Shown piece after piece: positions 1 through 8,779 of a DNA stretch of 27,279 nucleotides (position 1 is its first letter; the number at the start of each line of letters is the position of its first letter). Location: assembly GCA_023388515.1 (NCBI GenBank), contig JAEWGD010000039.1, positions 1 through 27,279 of the forward strand. Reading direction: 5' to 3'. Both the position numbers and the translations under genes were made by a program. Origin of the DNA: Bacillota bacterium (GTDB lineage: Bacteria > Bacillota > Clostridia > Oscillospirales > Ruminococcaceae). The notes under the pieces were generated by a model, which was given only the letters and a program-made list of their open reading frames with translations, was not told where the DNA came from and searched no databases.

Positions 1-131
1 ATATTCCTGCTGTACCTGGGTCATTGTTTATAATCATTTTTACTGGTACTTCAGCAATTCCATCACCGTCTGTATCTAGAGCAGCTAGGTCTGCTTTTGT
101 TAGGTTAACAGTTTCGATTTCGTAATCTACT
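1..131 (-). repeat. Direct repeat copy 1, start of a scaffoldin module
   Basis: This stretch matches 502-632 at 129 of 131 positions by direct comparison, in the same orientation. The offset is 501 bp, exactly 167 codons, so the copies are in frame. It encodes the start of the third cohesin-like module. The copy is cut by the left edge and may extend further. Confidence 0.9.
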
Positions 132-1266
132 TCTTTTTCTAATGGTATTACATCTTCAATAACAATAGCACCGTTAGTCATGTTAACTGTGATAGGGTCA
201 AGTTCTGCATCACTTACGTCATAAAAACGTGTTTCTGAAAGACTAGCGAAATTGATTGGGTATGTTTTTGCTGCTGCATCAACTGGAACAGCCATTGTGA
301 ATGTCATTAGTGCTGATCCGTTTGCTGCAAACATATCTACAACTGAATCATCAGCGTCATCTAAGCCACCCCATAGGTAGTATACTTCATTTGGCTTAAC
401 GTTGTATGTTAGTACATCATTTCTCTCTGCATCTGGATATGCATTGCCTCTTGTAAGATTTTTAAATGAAATTGTATCATCTTCATTCACGAAGTGTAGA
501 TATATTCCTGCTGTACCTGGGTCATTGTTTATAGTCATTTTTACTGGTACTTCAGCAATTCCATCACCGTCTGTATCTAGAGCAGCTAGGTCTGCTTTTG
601 TTAGGTTAACAGTTTCGATTTTGTAATCTACTGTCTTACCATCTACTACTGGTTCTGTTACTGTTGTTTCTGTTGTTTCTACTGAACCTTCTCCAACAAT
701 AATTGTTGCCGCCTTTATAGCTGGGAACAAGTTTGTGTAAACTGGCTTTCCGTTAGCGTCGTCTGATACGCTCAATACATCAAGGTCTGCACTATTACCT
801 GAAACTGAATATGTACCTTCAGCTGTGCCCTGTGGTATTACTAGATCAAAAGACAAAACAAAAAATTCTTCGCCTACTTGAGCTACCTGATCTTCAGCTG
901 TTTCTGATGAAATCCAAGCAAACTTATCATTTTGATAAATGGCCTGCCCACCGTCTACAAATATATCAGTGCTTAAACCTCTACGTTGGTTAGTCATTGT
1001 GAAACCTGCTGCCTTAGCAGCTGCGTCTAATTCCATACCAATAACTATTGAACAAGTACCTGGGTCATTGTAGCTACGAAGTTTAATAGGAACTGTTACG
1101 TCTCCTGCGGCTACTTCTTCAGTCGTAATTGTTTTTGTGTTTTCGCCAAATGCAGTTTCAAAGCTAAATGTATAATCATTGCTAGCAGCTGAAACTGAAG
1201 CGAAAGTACCTACAGCTATTGACGCCACCATTGCTAGCGATGTCAAAGCGGATATAAATCTCTTCA
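1..1266 (-). CDS. Cohesin-type scaffoldin, partial (3' end beyond left edge)
   Basis: Open for all 422 codons from ATG at 1266 to the window edge, with no stop seen, so the C-terminus is missing. Residues 1-28 are a signal peptide (MKRF, hydrophobic core, then ASVSAAS), so the protein is exported. Two complete cohesin-like beta-sandwich modules follow, at about 30-185 and 205-370, and a third has begun at the edge. Cohesin signs are VPVKM strands, the NNDPGTAGI turn, and a late strand MTFTMAVPVDAAAKTYPI. A short TETTVTEP linker separates modules 1 and 2. Each later module opens with an LDTDGDG segment that resembles part of a calcium loop. The likely role is binding dockerin-bearing enzymes or adaptors. 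It lies 78 nt after the ScaC-like gene with no clear terminator between, so co-transcription is likely. AAAGGG about 10 nt upstream is the probable ribosome binding site. In R. flavefaciens scaA follows scaC, but calling this ScaA or ScaB would be inference. Confidence 0.8.
502..632 (-). repeat. Direct repeat copy 2, start of a scaffoldin module
   Basis: Partner of 1-131, with only two differences seen (positions 33/534 and 121/622). It encodes the LTKADLAALDTDGDGIAEV segment that opens the second cohesin-like module. The near identity points to recent module duplication or gene conversion inside the scaffoldin gene. Confidence 0.9.
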
Positions 1267-1344
1267 TTTCTTATTTTTCCCTTTCTATTTAGATCATTTA
1301 ATTGAAAGCGATCTTTTTTATTTTTATTAAAATAACTAGTTAAA

Positions 1345-2340
1345 TTACTCAGTTGGACCTAATTGTGAAACCTTGAAAACCAAGTAATTTGCTATCTGCA
1401 TATTATCTTGCATGTTCAACGCACCATCATAATAAGCATCTGCGTTTGCTCTTTGCTCTGCATTAAAGTTTGCTACGCCAACAAAGAACTTGTTGAACTC
1501 AATAACGTCGTTCAAACGAACTTCACCGTCTAAGTCAACGTCGCCATACATTGGTACGAAGCCCTCTGGCAAAGTCTCTACTGGTGTTGTTACTGGAGCC
1601 TCTGTTGTTACTGGTGCCTCTGTTGTTACTGGAGCTTCTGTTGTAACTGGAGCTTCTGTTGTTACTGGAGCCTCTGTTGTTACAGGTGCTTCTGTTGTAG
1701 TAACTTCTTCACCCTCAACAGTGATAACGCCCGATTTAAGCTCGTAGTCATAGAACGCAGGGTCGCCTGCATTATCTAGATAGCCGAAAATAATGTCTGT
1801 ATTCACTGTACCTGAACCTGGATATGTATCACGCTCAGTTGGTACTATGTCAAACTTTATTTTTGTGCCAGCTTCAACATCCTCTTTAACTGTACCTGTA
1901 ATTGTCATGTAAACGCCGTCGTCCTTAATCCATAAGCTAGAATCTTCAACGCCTGTTGCCCAAAGTGCACATACTTGATTTTCTGTTACATAGTAATCAA
2001 AGCATGAGTAATCGCCACCATCCAACATAGAAGATGACAGCCCTCCGTCTAAAGCCAATTCTGCCTCTGCTGCTCCTGTCTTGCCAATTTCACCCTCCTC
2101 AACGCCTGTAATAGTCACTAAAGATGGGTCAAAACTTACTGCGAAGTCACAAGCCATAAGTCCGCCGTTTGGTACATTTGCAAGATTTACATTAAGTGTG
2201 AACTCTCCTCCAGCTTTTGCGGTTGTGTCCTCCACAGATACTTTTAGAGAGCCTGTAGCTGCCGCTGAAACCAAAGCAACTGTTGCTGATGCAACTGTAG
2301 CTAAAGCCAAGAAGCTTGCTAATACTCTTTTAATCTTCAT
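1345..2340 (-). CDS. ScaC-like adaptor scaffoldin (cohesin, Thr-rich linker, dockerin)
   Basis: 331 residues. Residues 1-27 are a signal peptide. A single cohesin occupies about 30-210, with typical strands FTLNVNLANVPNGGL and FAVSFDPSLVTITGV and a closing SGVITVEG. A linker of six TTEAPV units follows, then a C-terminal dockerin at about 263-328. The first dockerin calcium loop, DVDLDGEVRLND, is intact. The second, DAYYDGALNMQD, keeps Asp at positions 1, 5 and 12 but has Tyr at position 3. One cohesin plus one dockerin is the layout of the adaptor scaffoldin ScaC of Ruminococcus flavefaciens, which switches the binding specificity of the primary scaffold; that role is inferred here. GGAAGGAGG just upstream is a strong ribosome binding site supporting ATG at 2340. 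A sigma-A promoter lies at 2444-2472. The next gene, 78 nt downstream, is also a scaffoldin. Confidence 0.88.
   Translation of the reverse strand: MKIKRVLASFLALATVASATVALVSAAATGSLKVSVEDTTAKAGGEFTLNVNLANVPNGGLMACDFAVSFDPSLVTITGVEEGEIGKTGAAEAELALDGGLSSSMLDGGDYSCFDYYVTENQVCALWATGVEDSSLWIKDDGVYMTITGTVKEDVEAGTKIKFDIVPTERDTYPGSGTVNTDIIFGYLDNAGDPAFYDYELKSGVITVEGEEVTTTEAPVTTEAPVTTEAPVTTEAPVTTEAPVTTEAPVTTPVETLPEGFVPMYGDVDLDGEVRLNDVIEFNKFFVGVANFNAEQRANADAYYDGALNMQDNMQIANYLVFKVSQLGPTE
1577..1700 (-). repeat. 18-bp tandem repeat coding for a TTEAPV linker
   Basis: About six to seven near-identical 18-bp units encode the Thr/Pro-rich linker between the cohesin and dockerin of the ScaC-like protein. Such linkers are usual in cellulosome scaffoldins. 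The repeat also keeps other frames open, which creates a spurious opposite-strand ORF. Confidence 0.85.
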
Positions 2341-2443
2341 TTCTTTTTCCTCCTTCCTAAAATAGTTGAATATTTATATAATCAAAGGAACATATATACA
2401 GCCCCTTTTATTATACACCTCAAAAACTTTTCCATATAAGCTT

Positions 2444-2472
2444 ATTATAGAATAATCAGTCCATAAAGTCAA
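2444..2472 (-). promoter_or_regulatory. Sigma-A promoter of the ScaC-like gene
   Basis: Read on the minus strand, TTGACT (2472-2467) and TATAAT (2449-2444) are separated by exactly 17 bp. This leaves a leader of roughly 95-100 nt before the ATG at 2340. The match is close to consensus, and the gene probably heads an operon with the downstream scaffoldin. Confidence 0.7.
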
Positions 2473-2723
2473 TACTTTTTAAGCTTTTTGTAAAAATTTA
2501 TAAATAACCATAATCAAAATTGTTCATTATAATCAATTATCAATGATTAAAGCTGGGTTTATTGCTTTTTATAGACCAACTCATATTTCAAAGTAATTTT
2601 ATTATATTTCAAAAAGGCTGAAAAGTCAAGTGTTTAATTCGCATTTTGCTTGAAAATTATTTCACATTGTTGCAATTTTTGCACAATTATGATAATTTTT
2701 TTATGTCTTTGCAGTCTTTTAGG
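2473..2723. other. AT-rich intergenic stretch upstream of the ScaC-like promoter
   Basis: No coding region is supported here. The stretch is very AT-rich and contains a short inverted repeat around 2668-2684 (TTGCAA and GCACAA arms) that could be an operator, but nothing ties it to a regulator. Confidence 0.4.
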
Positions 2724-2760
2724 TAAAAACTTAGCCGCCCCGCCGTTAATAAGGGCGGCC
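2724..2760 (-). terminator. Intrinsic terminator of the dockerin stalk gene
   Basis: On the minus strand a GC-rich hairpin with arms GCCGCCC and GGGCGGC (2759-2753 and 2740-2734) is followed by TAAGTTTTT. It starts about 42 nt after the stop of the 2802-5534 gene, so that gene is probably transcribed alone. Confidence 0.8.
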
Positions 2761-2801
2761 TTGTTTTACTTTATTGAGTTGTTATTTGTTTTTGGGTTAT
2801 G

Positions 2802-5534
2802 CTATTCCCAAATTGCGTATAATGTTTCGCTAGATGGATAAGTTTCATCTCCAGTTAATTTTTGTGTTGAGTCAGCTGAAATAGCCCAACCCTTAAATAA
2901 TTTACCGTCTAAAGTTAGACCAGTTCCGTCTGGAAGAGTAATTTTATTACCACTTACCACCTTAATATCTTCTATTGAACCTTCAGCAGCTTCATCATTT
3001 GCATTAAATGTAATTGTTACAAACAAGCTCTCAGGAGCAACTGCACCAGTGCTTGCAGTAGTATCATAGTAATTAGCAAGTGCTGCGAATATTGAACCTG
3101 TTGTTGCGATTTTACCATCAGCCATAAAGTCAGTTGCCTTAACCTCAATTTGGAAATCTTCAAACAATGCAACTGTCTTTGCTACGCCTGCTGCATCTGT
3201 ATAATCTAAATCATATGCTGCTCCAAAACTTGCATTAACGTAAGAACTTCCTGTTGTTGCGTCCTTTGTAATTGTTAATGTAGATTTAACTATTGTATCT
3301 GCTGACAAATTAGCAAGAACTGTGTACAATTCCTCAGAAGCTGCGATTCTTTCCGTTGTTTTCTCAATTACATTTGGAATTGTTGCAGAACCGATTTTGT
3401 CACCAACATATGTACTAACTGCGTCCTTATCTGCTGCAGCTACCTTTGCAATATCTGCTGCTAAGTCTGCCTTTAATACTACAATGTAAGCTTCATTCAA
3501 TTCAAGAATTGCATTTTCAAATGCTGTAATTGCAGCATTTAGTTCATCAACATTAATTTCTTGTGGGTTTGTGCTTGCTGATGCTTTAGCAATAATTGCA
3601 TACTTTTCATTCAATGCTTTATTAAAATTGATTTTAGCAGATGTTGAAAGAACATTATATCTAACATTCAATTTTACTAGTGTGCCGTCTTTTTCTATGT
3701 AGTTTTTAATTCCTGTAATAGCTCCAGTTGCTAGAACACCCTTATCATCTACATACTTAAGAGCATTTGCTTTAGCTTCTGCTTGAACCTTTGTTACAAG
3801 ACCGTCAAATGCTGTATTCAAAGCAGTCAAGTGTGTCAAGGCTGTGATATTAGAAACTGATTCTGCTGTTGCTCCACCAATACCAATTTTAATGATATCG
3901 CCCTCTGCAGTTGCTATAGCAGCTGTAAGTGCATCATAAGAATTTTTTTCGTAATCATCAGCAGTAACTTCAACTAGCTCATTAAACCTAGCTACAAAAT
4001 CAGCCTTAGCATTAGCTGCGATAACGTCAGTTTTTGCCTTAAATGCTTCAACCAATGCTACATATTCAGCTGTTGTTACGCTCTTAGCCTCAAGCAATGC
4101 TACAAGCTTATCATAAATAGCCTTTTCAACTAGTTCATCATAATTCTTTGTATCGTCAGCTAGCACTGCTGCTGCTGCCGTATCTTCAATAAGCTTCATT
4201 TCAGCTTCTGTTAGCTCAAATTCTGCCATTGCAAGAACATCATTAGCATCAACGTCATAACCGTTTGCACGACCAGCAATAGCTAGTGCCTTAGTATCTA
4301 CCCAAACCTTAGCTACTTCTGTTGTAAGAGCAGTTTTAATAGCAGTTACGCTAGCAGTAATGTTTGTAAGAGTTGTAGTTGACTTCAAATAACCAGTTCT
4401 CTCAAACAAAGCTTCAGCGTTTGTAATAGCTGTGTTCAATGCAGTTGTTGCACCAGTTCCAGTAGCTACCTGATATTTCTTAGCAATTGCGATATCAGCC
4501 TTTAGAGCCTCACCCTTATCAAACAAAACTTGTGAAGTTGTCTTAATGTTTTCAATTGCCAATGTAATATTTGTTATGAATGTTTCAATTTCTGCAGCTG
4601 TAATAGGATTGTATGTTGAATTCAATCTATTCTTAGCACTTGTTACAGAAGTTTTCAATGTAGATTTTGAAGTTGATTCATATGGATCTGCTACATCTTC
4701 AGCAGCAAGTTTAGCTTCAGCATCAGCAATCAATGTTGCAAGTTCAGCCTTAGCAGCTTCATATGCTTCTTCAACTGTAATCAAGCCATTAATAGCAGCT
4801 GTCAAAGCTTCTGTTGCAGCAACAATTTCAGCTATTGTTGCATCTTCTTTAACTGCCTTAGCAGCCTTCAATGCAACGTCAAGAGCTTTCCATGAGTCTG
4901 CTGTGTAATCATTGTTCAAACGCTCAACGTCGCCAATAGCAATTGCATCAGCAAGGTCAGCCTTAGCAGATTCTACCAACTCTGGATCTTCTGTTTCAAC
5001 TGGAGTTGTTTCTGTATCAACTGGAGTTGTTTCTGTATCAACTGGAGTTGTTTCTGTGTCAACTGGAGTTGTTTCTGTGTCAACTGGAGTTGTGTCTGTA
5101 TCAACTGGAGTTGTTTCTGTGTCAACTGGAGTTGTTTCTGTGTCAACTGGAGTTGTTTCTGTGTCTTCTGGAGTTGTTTCTGTGTCTTCTGGAGTTGTTT
5201 CTGGAGGTGTCTTAACAACTTCCTTCAAGATGTTAATTACAGATGAAATACCAATATATCCATTTTCATCTCTAACAGCATCAAGATTCAAGCCCAAAAG
5301 CTGTGCGAAATTAGCTTTTGCTTCTTCATCTCCTGCTACTAAATAACGAGCAATGTCAAGTGCGTCTTTCATGTCAACTTCTCCGTCGTTGTTAACATCT
5401 CCCGCCAAGATTTCTGTTTCTGTTGTAGTCACAACATCTGTTGGCTCTGTGTCAGCAGCAAATGCTGTAACGCCCATAGCAGTTGCAACCATTGTGCAAG
5501 CGATGATGCCTGCAAGGATTCTCTTAAGTTTCAT
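2802..5534 (-). CDS. Secreted dockerin protein with FIVAR-like helical stalk and C-terminal InlB-type repeat
   Basis: 910 residues with an unusual order. Residues 1-27 are a signal peptide. A dockerin-like module follows at about 43-107: its first calcium loop DVNNDGEVDMKD (46-57) is complete, while the second (about 85-98, DAVRDENG) is degenerate with an insertion. Ten TTPVDTE-type units form a linker at about 112-182. The long middle (about 187-770) is alpha-helical and resembles repeated FIVAR three-helix modules, for example YTADSWKALDVALKAAKAV near 210. The C-terminus (about 835-910) resembles a Listeria-Bacteroides (InlB B-type) repeat, with FKGWAISADS and ending SSETLYAIWE. No sortase motif or transmembrane tail is seen. 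It is probably a cellulosome-associated surface or adhesion component whose stalk projects from a cohesin; this is inferred. AGAGAGG precedes the start, and a terminator follows at 2724-2760. Confidence 0.8.
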   Translation of the reverse strand: MKLKRILAGIIACTMVATAMGVTAFAADTEPTDVVTTTETEILAGDVNNDGEVDMKDALDIARYLVAGDEEAKANFAQLLGLNLDAVRDENGYIGISSVINILKEVVKTPPETTPEDTETTPEDTETTPVDTETTPVDTETTPVDTDTTPVDTETTPVDTETTPVDTETTPVDTETTPVETEDPELVESAKADLADAIAIGDVERLNNDYTADSWKALDVALKAAKAVKEDATIAEIVAATEALTAAINGLITVEEAYEAAKAELATLIADAEAKLAAEDVADPYESTSKSTLKTSVTSAKNRLNSTYNPITAAEIETFITNITLAIENIKTTSQVLFDKGEALKADIAIAKKYQVATGTGATTALNTAITNAEALFERTGYLKSTTTLTNITASVTAIKTALTTEVAKVWVDTKALAIAGRANGYDVDANDVLAMAEFELTEAEMKLIEDTAAAAVLADDTKNYDELVEKAIYDKLVALLEAKSVTTAEYVALVEAFKAKTDVIAANAKADFVARFNELVEVTADDYEKNSYDALTAAIATAEGDIIKIGIGGATAESVSNITALTHLTALNTAFDGLVTKVQAEAKANALKYVDDKGVLATGAITGIKNYIEKDGTLVKLNVRYNVLSTSAKINFNKALNEKYAIIAKASASTNPQEINVDELNAAITAFENAILELNEAYIVVLKADLAADIAKVAAADKDAVSTYVGDKIGSATIPNVIEKTTERIAASEELYTVLANLSADTIVKSTLTITKDATTGSSYVNASFGAAYDLDYTDAAGVAKTVALFEDFQIEVKATDFMADGKIATTGSIFAALANYYDTTASTGAVAPESLFVTITFNANDEAAEGSIEDIKVVSGNKITLPDGTGLTLDGKLFKGWAISADSTQKLTGDETYPSSETLYAIWE
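4990..5199 (-). repeat. 21-bp tandem repeat, ten units, coding for a TTPVDTE linker
   Basis: Ten consecutive 21-bp units occupy exactly 210 bp. They encode TTPEDTE twice, TTPVDTE (once ending in D) seven times, and a final TTPVETE. Units in the middle are nearly identical in DNA, so copy number is probably variable between strains. Confidence 0.9.
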
Positions 5535-6157
5535 AAGATTCGTGCCTCTCTTTCCAATTTAAAAAATTTTATAAATATATTTATATAATGAAAAGTCCCC
5601 ACTTAAAGCGAACACTCCCCATTTATATACAGTAAGTTAGTGCTGTCACGATTTTATATCGCATTTATGTATGCCTCGTTTTAATTTGTTAAGCTAATTA
5701 TATATCATTTTTTTAAAAAAGTAAAGATGTTTAACTACATTTTGTATAAACCTACAACTATTCGTCAACTCTACTGTCACTTTTGTAAAAACTCAACACT
5801 TATGTCTATTTTGGTTAATGATTTGTTCAAAAGTTGTTTATAGTTTATATAATATCTTATGAATAATCAGATTTTTTGTCATGTTTACATATTTCCCACC
5901 TTTTTTATTTTACTTTTTCACTTGATTAACTTGGTATAATATGAAAAGGTTTCATTTCTTTTTTGAATAAATCATCATTGTATAAAATTACATAATATAA
6001 TGGAAAATATTCTGAATCATTGTTCATATCCTCTAAATTTTATCTCTTATTTTTATTTTATAAATGTATTTTTATTATACATTCAGTAAACAATATGTTA
6101 AGATTAGGTTAACAAAACACCACAACTGTAAAAGCTGTTATACAATTATAAAGGATA
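5535..6157. other. AT-rich divergent intergenic region
   Basis: This gap separates the minus-strand dockerin gene from the plus-strand germination operon. A candidate promoter for the former is listed separately. I found no convincing forespore sigma-G promoter for the latter: TGAATA at 5964 and CATAATA at 5991 are 21 bp apart, outside the usual 17-18. No open frame of note is present. Confidence 0.5.
5622..5649 (-). promoter_or_regulatory. Candidate sigma-A promoter of the dockerin stalk gene
   Basis: On the minus strand, GTGACA (5649-5644) and TATAAA (5627-5622) are 16 bp apart, giving a leader of roughly 80 nt. The match is moderate and the region is AT-rich, so chance is possible. Confidence 0.45.
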
Positions 6158-6169
6158 GTGATAATTTTT

Positions 6170-7648
6170 ATGGAATTTGCACATAATGCCGCCTATGAGG
6201 ATGAACCGATCATCTCTAACTTAGCCGAAAATGTACTAAGAATAAAAAAAATCTGCGACTATACCTCGGATTTGCTTGTAAATGAAATCACCGTAAGTGG
6301 TGTGAATATTGCCTTGCTTTGCTGTGAGGGAATGGTTTCAACAGGCACTCTCACCGAATTAGTTCTTCTCCCACTAACAAACATCAAGCTAGACGAATCA
6401 TCTCCACAAAACTTATATGACCACATCGACACCAAAATGCTACTCTCAATTGACAGGCTAAAGCTTTTCACATACGAAACATTATTCAGGGCTTTGAATT
6501 CAGGCTTTGCAATTCTCCTAATTGACGGCTTAGATAAAGCTCTTGCATTCGGTGCACAAGGCTTTGACTCCCGTAGTATATCCGAACCAACAGGCGAAGG
6601 CAATATTATGGGTGCTCACGAGGGGTTTGTTGAAGTTGTCAGAACAAATATGTCCCTTATTCGCAGACGAATTAAATCACCAACACTAAAGCTTGAAATT
6701 ATGACTAAGGGTTCAAAAAGTAAAACCGACCTTTGCTTATGTTATATGCGTGACAGAGTCCCTAAAAAGCTTTTAAATGATATAAAAGCTTCTTTAAATA
6801 AAATTAATTTAGAGATAATACTTTCAAGTGGATATGTCAAACCTTTTGTTGAGAACCAAAGTAATGGCTTTTTCGATTCAGTCGGAACAACAGAAAGACC
6901 AGATGTCCTATGCTCAAAGCTAATGGAGGGGCGTGTTGCAATTCTCATAGATGGCACACCTTTCGCATTGGTAATCCCTAAGCTCTTTAACGAAAGCTTT
7001 CAAACGCTTGACGATTACGACTTTAAGCCATTCTACTCCACCTTTATTAGATGGACAAAATATATCGCCTTTTTTATATCAATTTTGCTACCCTCATTTT
7101 ATATAGCAACAGCAATCCATCACCCAGAACTATTAAATAGTACACTTTTGCTTATTCTTGCTGAAGCTGAGTCAAACGCACCATTTTCAATTATAGCTGA
7201 ATCAATTGGAATGCTTATAATGTATGAAATCATTCGTGAGGCAGGAGTTCGGCTACCCAAATCCGTTGGTGGTGCAGTCAGTATCGTCGCTGGCTTAATC
7301 ATAGGTGACGCAGCTGTAAAGTCTGGATTTGTCAGCACACCACTGCTTACAGTTGTAGCAGTTTCGGTTATAAGTGGATTCCTCGTTCCCGATTTGCATC
7401 AGCAAACATCCCTGCTCAGAATTTTATTCGTTATATGTGGTGGATTATGGGGACTCTTCGGCATAAGCCTTTTAGGTGCTGTATTTCTATTCAACATCTG
7501 TTCAACAGAAGACTATGGCTTTCCTATCACTGCACCAATTTCACCATTCATGCCAAAAGCCATGCGTGATATTGTCACAAGAGTTAACTTTAAAAAGATG
7601 CAAAACGATACTTTCACGGTAGAATCCCTTAAATCTAAAAATCAATAA
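6170..7648 (+). CDS. Spore germination receptor subunit A (GerA family, GerAA/GerKA type)
   Basis: 492 residues from ATG at 6170, or 496 from an in-frame GTG at 6158. The only upstream Shine-Dalgarno match (AAGGA, 6151-6155) lies 2 nt from the GTG and 14 nt from the ATG, so the ATG is preferred. The N-terminal soluble part (first 290 or so residues) has the family pattern of a CEGMVSTGTLTELVLLPL segment and a VGTTERPD stretch near residue 245. The C-terminal part holds about five membrane segments, including the conserved REAGVRLPKSVGGAVSIVAG region before GLIIGDAAVKSGF. The A subunit sits in the inner spore membrane with the B permease and C lipoprotein and responds to germinants. The length is normal for the family. 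It is first in a three-gene operon, with 117 nt to the next gene. The germinant cannot be told from the sequence. Confidence 0.93.
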   Translation: MEFAHNAAYEDEPIISNLAENVLRIKKICDYTSDLLVNEITVSGVNIALLCCEGMVSTGTLTELVLLPLTNIKLDESSPQNLYDHIDTKMLLSIDRLKLFTYETLFRALNSGFAILLIDGLDKALAFGAQGFDSRSISEPTGEGNIMGAHEGFVEVVRTNMSLIRRRIKSPTLKLEIMTKGSKSKTDLCLCYMRDRVPKKLLNDIKASLNKINLEIILSSGYVKPFVENQSNGFFDSVGTTERPDVLCSKLMEGRVAILIDGTPFALVIPKLFNESFQTLDDYDFKPFYSTFIRWTKYIAFFISILLPSFYIATAIHHPELLNSTLLLILAEAESNAPFSIIAESIGMLIMYEIIREAGVRLPKSVGGAVSIVAGLIIGDAAVKSGFVSTPLLTVVAVSVISGFLVPDLHQQTSLLRILFVICGGLWGLFGISLLGAVFLFNICSTEDYGFPITAPISPFMPKAMRDIVTRVNFKKMQNDTFTVESLKSKNQ

Positions 7649-7765
7649 AAACCATACTATATATAATCTACACCTTTTTTTATCAAATTGCAAGTTTTTA
7701 GTAAAAATAATTTATATCGCTCTCATCAAGGGGCGAAATCTCTGATGTGGAGGGGTTAAGTTTAT

Positions 7766-8779
7766 ATGAAGAAAATAGGCTATGGTCAACTATTTGCAGT
7801 GCTTTTGCTCATTAAAATCTTTGGATTTGTCTGCTCAAAAAGCACCTACTCGACAGAACAAATGACTGGCGTATTTATCTCCACCATTGCACAAGCCATT
7901 GTTGTTATACCGATGCTTGTTTTATGCAATTCAAATAGAATAAACCTCAAAAAAGATGTTCCATTTGGCAAATTCGGACTTGCTATTTACGTTGCTTTCT
8001 TCTTACTTTGGGGAGCATTCTCTTTTGTGAGACTTTGGGACGTTACGGGGAGCATTTCATTGCCTGTAAAAAACAAGGTTTTCGCTGGATTCCTAATCGC
8101 AGTAATCTGTTTATATGCGTCACGTTTAGGACTTAAAGTTCTTGCAAGAAGTGCCGTTATCGTGCTTGGCTTACTTGCTCTTGCACTTACTGTTATGCTT
8201 ATCGGCGCTTACTCAAAAATAGAGATACTGAACCTAGTCAAAAATGAAAACAGCGATAGCATTTGGAACTATGCGTTAAATGATTTCTGTGAAAGTGGAG
8301 AACTCGTTGCACTCCTTGTACTATTAAACTTTACTCGAAGTCATCATAAAAAAGCAGTATACTCATTCCTCACTGCAAAACTAGTAATAATTGAGTTTGT
8401 TTCCTTTATTGGAATAAGCGTAACAGGTCATCTTATGCAGGTAATTGAGTTTCCTTTCTTTGAAATAGGTGCATACACTCAACCGTTCAGCACCCAACGT
8501 GCCGATTCGATTTACACTGTACTATTCACCTTTCTATGCGTTATAAACATCACTGTACAGATTATATTAGCCTCCGTGCTGATTGAGGAGATATTCCCTA
8601 AATATAAATTCAATGAGCTAACATCAATCATTCTAATGCTTATTATTTCTGTGGCAATAAATTCAACCGACATGGACTTTAGTTTAATTTGGGGGGGATT
8701 AATAATTCTTCTCTCCGTAGTAGCACCACTTATAATGTATACAAGGAGGAAGATAAATGCTGAAGTACAAGAATCATAG
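7766..8779 (+). CDS. Spore germination permease subunit B (GerB family, GerAB/GerKB type)
   Basis: 337 residues, nearly all hydrophobic, with about ten predicted membrane spans. This is typical of the endospore germination permeases of the APC superfamily and slightly short for them. It opens with MKKIGYGQLFAVLLLIKIFG, as family members do (the first helix often has a short polar N-terminus). Family knowledge assigns germinant binding largely to this subunit. GGAGGGG at 7749-7755 supports ATG at 7766. The 3' end overlaps the GerC-type gene by 23 nt, which argues for translational coupling. Its place between an A-type and a C-type gene makes the assignment firm, while the ligand is unknown. 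Confidence 0.92.
   Translation: MKKIGYGQLFAVLLLIKIFGFVCSKSTYSTEQMTGVFISTIAQAIVVIPMLVLCNSNRINLKKDVPFGKFGLAIYVAFFLLWGAFSFVRLWDVTGSISLPVKNKVFAGFLIAVICLYASRLGLKVLARSAVIVLGLLALALTVMLIGAYSKIEILNLVKNENSDSIWNYALNDFCESGELVALLVLLNFTRSHHKKAVYSFLTAKLVIIEFVSFIGISVTGHLMQVIEFPFFEIGAYTQPFSTQRADSIYTVLFTFLCVINITVQIILASVLIEEIFPKYKFNELTSIILMLIISVAINSTDMDFSLIWGGLIILLSVVAPLIMYTRRKINAEVQES

Noticed and set aside
402..993. Small plus-strand ORFs at 402-626 and 811-993
   Set aside because: They lie antisense to the signal-peptide-bearing scaffoldin frame and lack ribosome binding sites or recognisable content.
1267..1344. Terminator between the two scaffoldin genes
   Set aside because: Only a 5-bp AGATC/GATCT pair without a T-run is present, too weak to call.
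4990..5199. Possible CRISPR array
   Set aside because: The repeats are contiguous 21-bp coding units without unique spacers, and no cas gene is present. It is a protein linker.
4912..5346. Open frames on both strands across the 21-bp repeat (144, 81 and 69 codons)
   Set aside because: A 21-bp period keeps several frames free of stops. Only the frame with the signal peptide and dockerin has protein logic.
5964..5997. Sigma-G promoter candidate TGAATA and CATAATA before the germination operon
   Set aside because: The spacing is 21 bp, while 17-18 is expected, and the region is AT-rich enough for chance matches.
6259..6603. Minus-strand ORFs inside the germination genes (6259-6603, 6742-6957, 7120-7338, 8512-8802)
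   Set aside because: All are opposite to well-recognised GerA, GerB and GerC coding frames and show no own signals.
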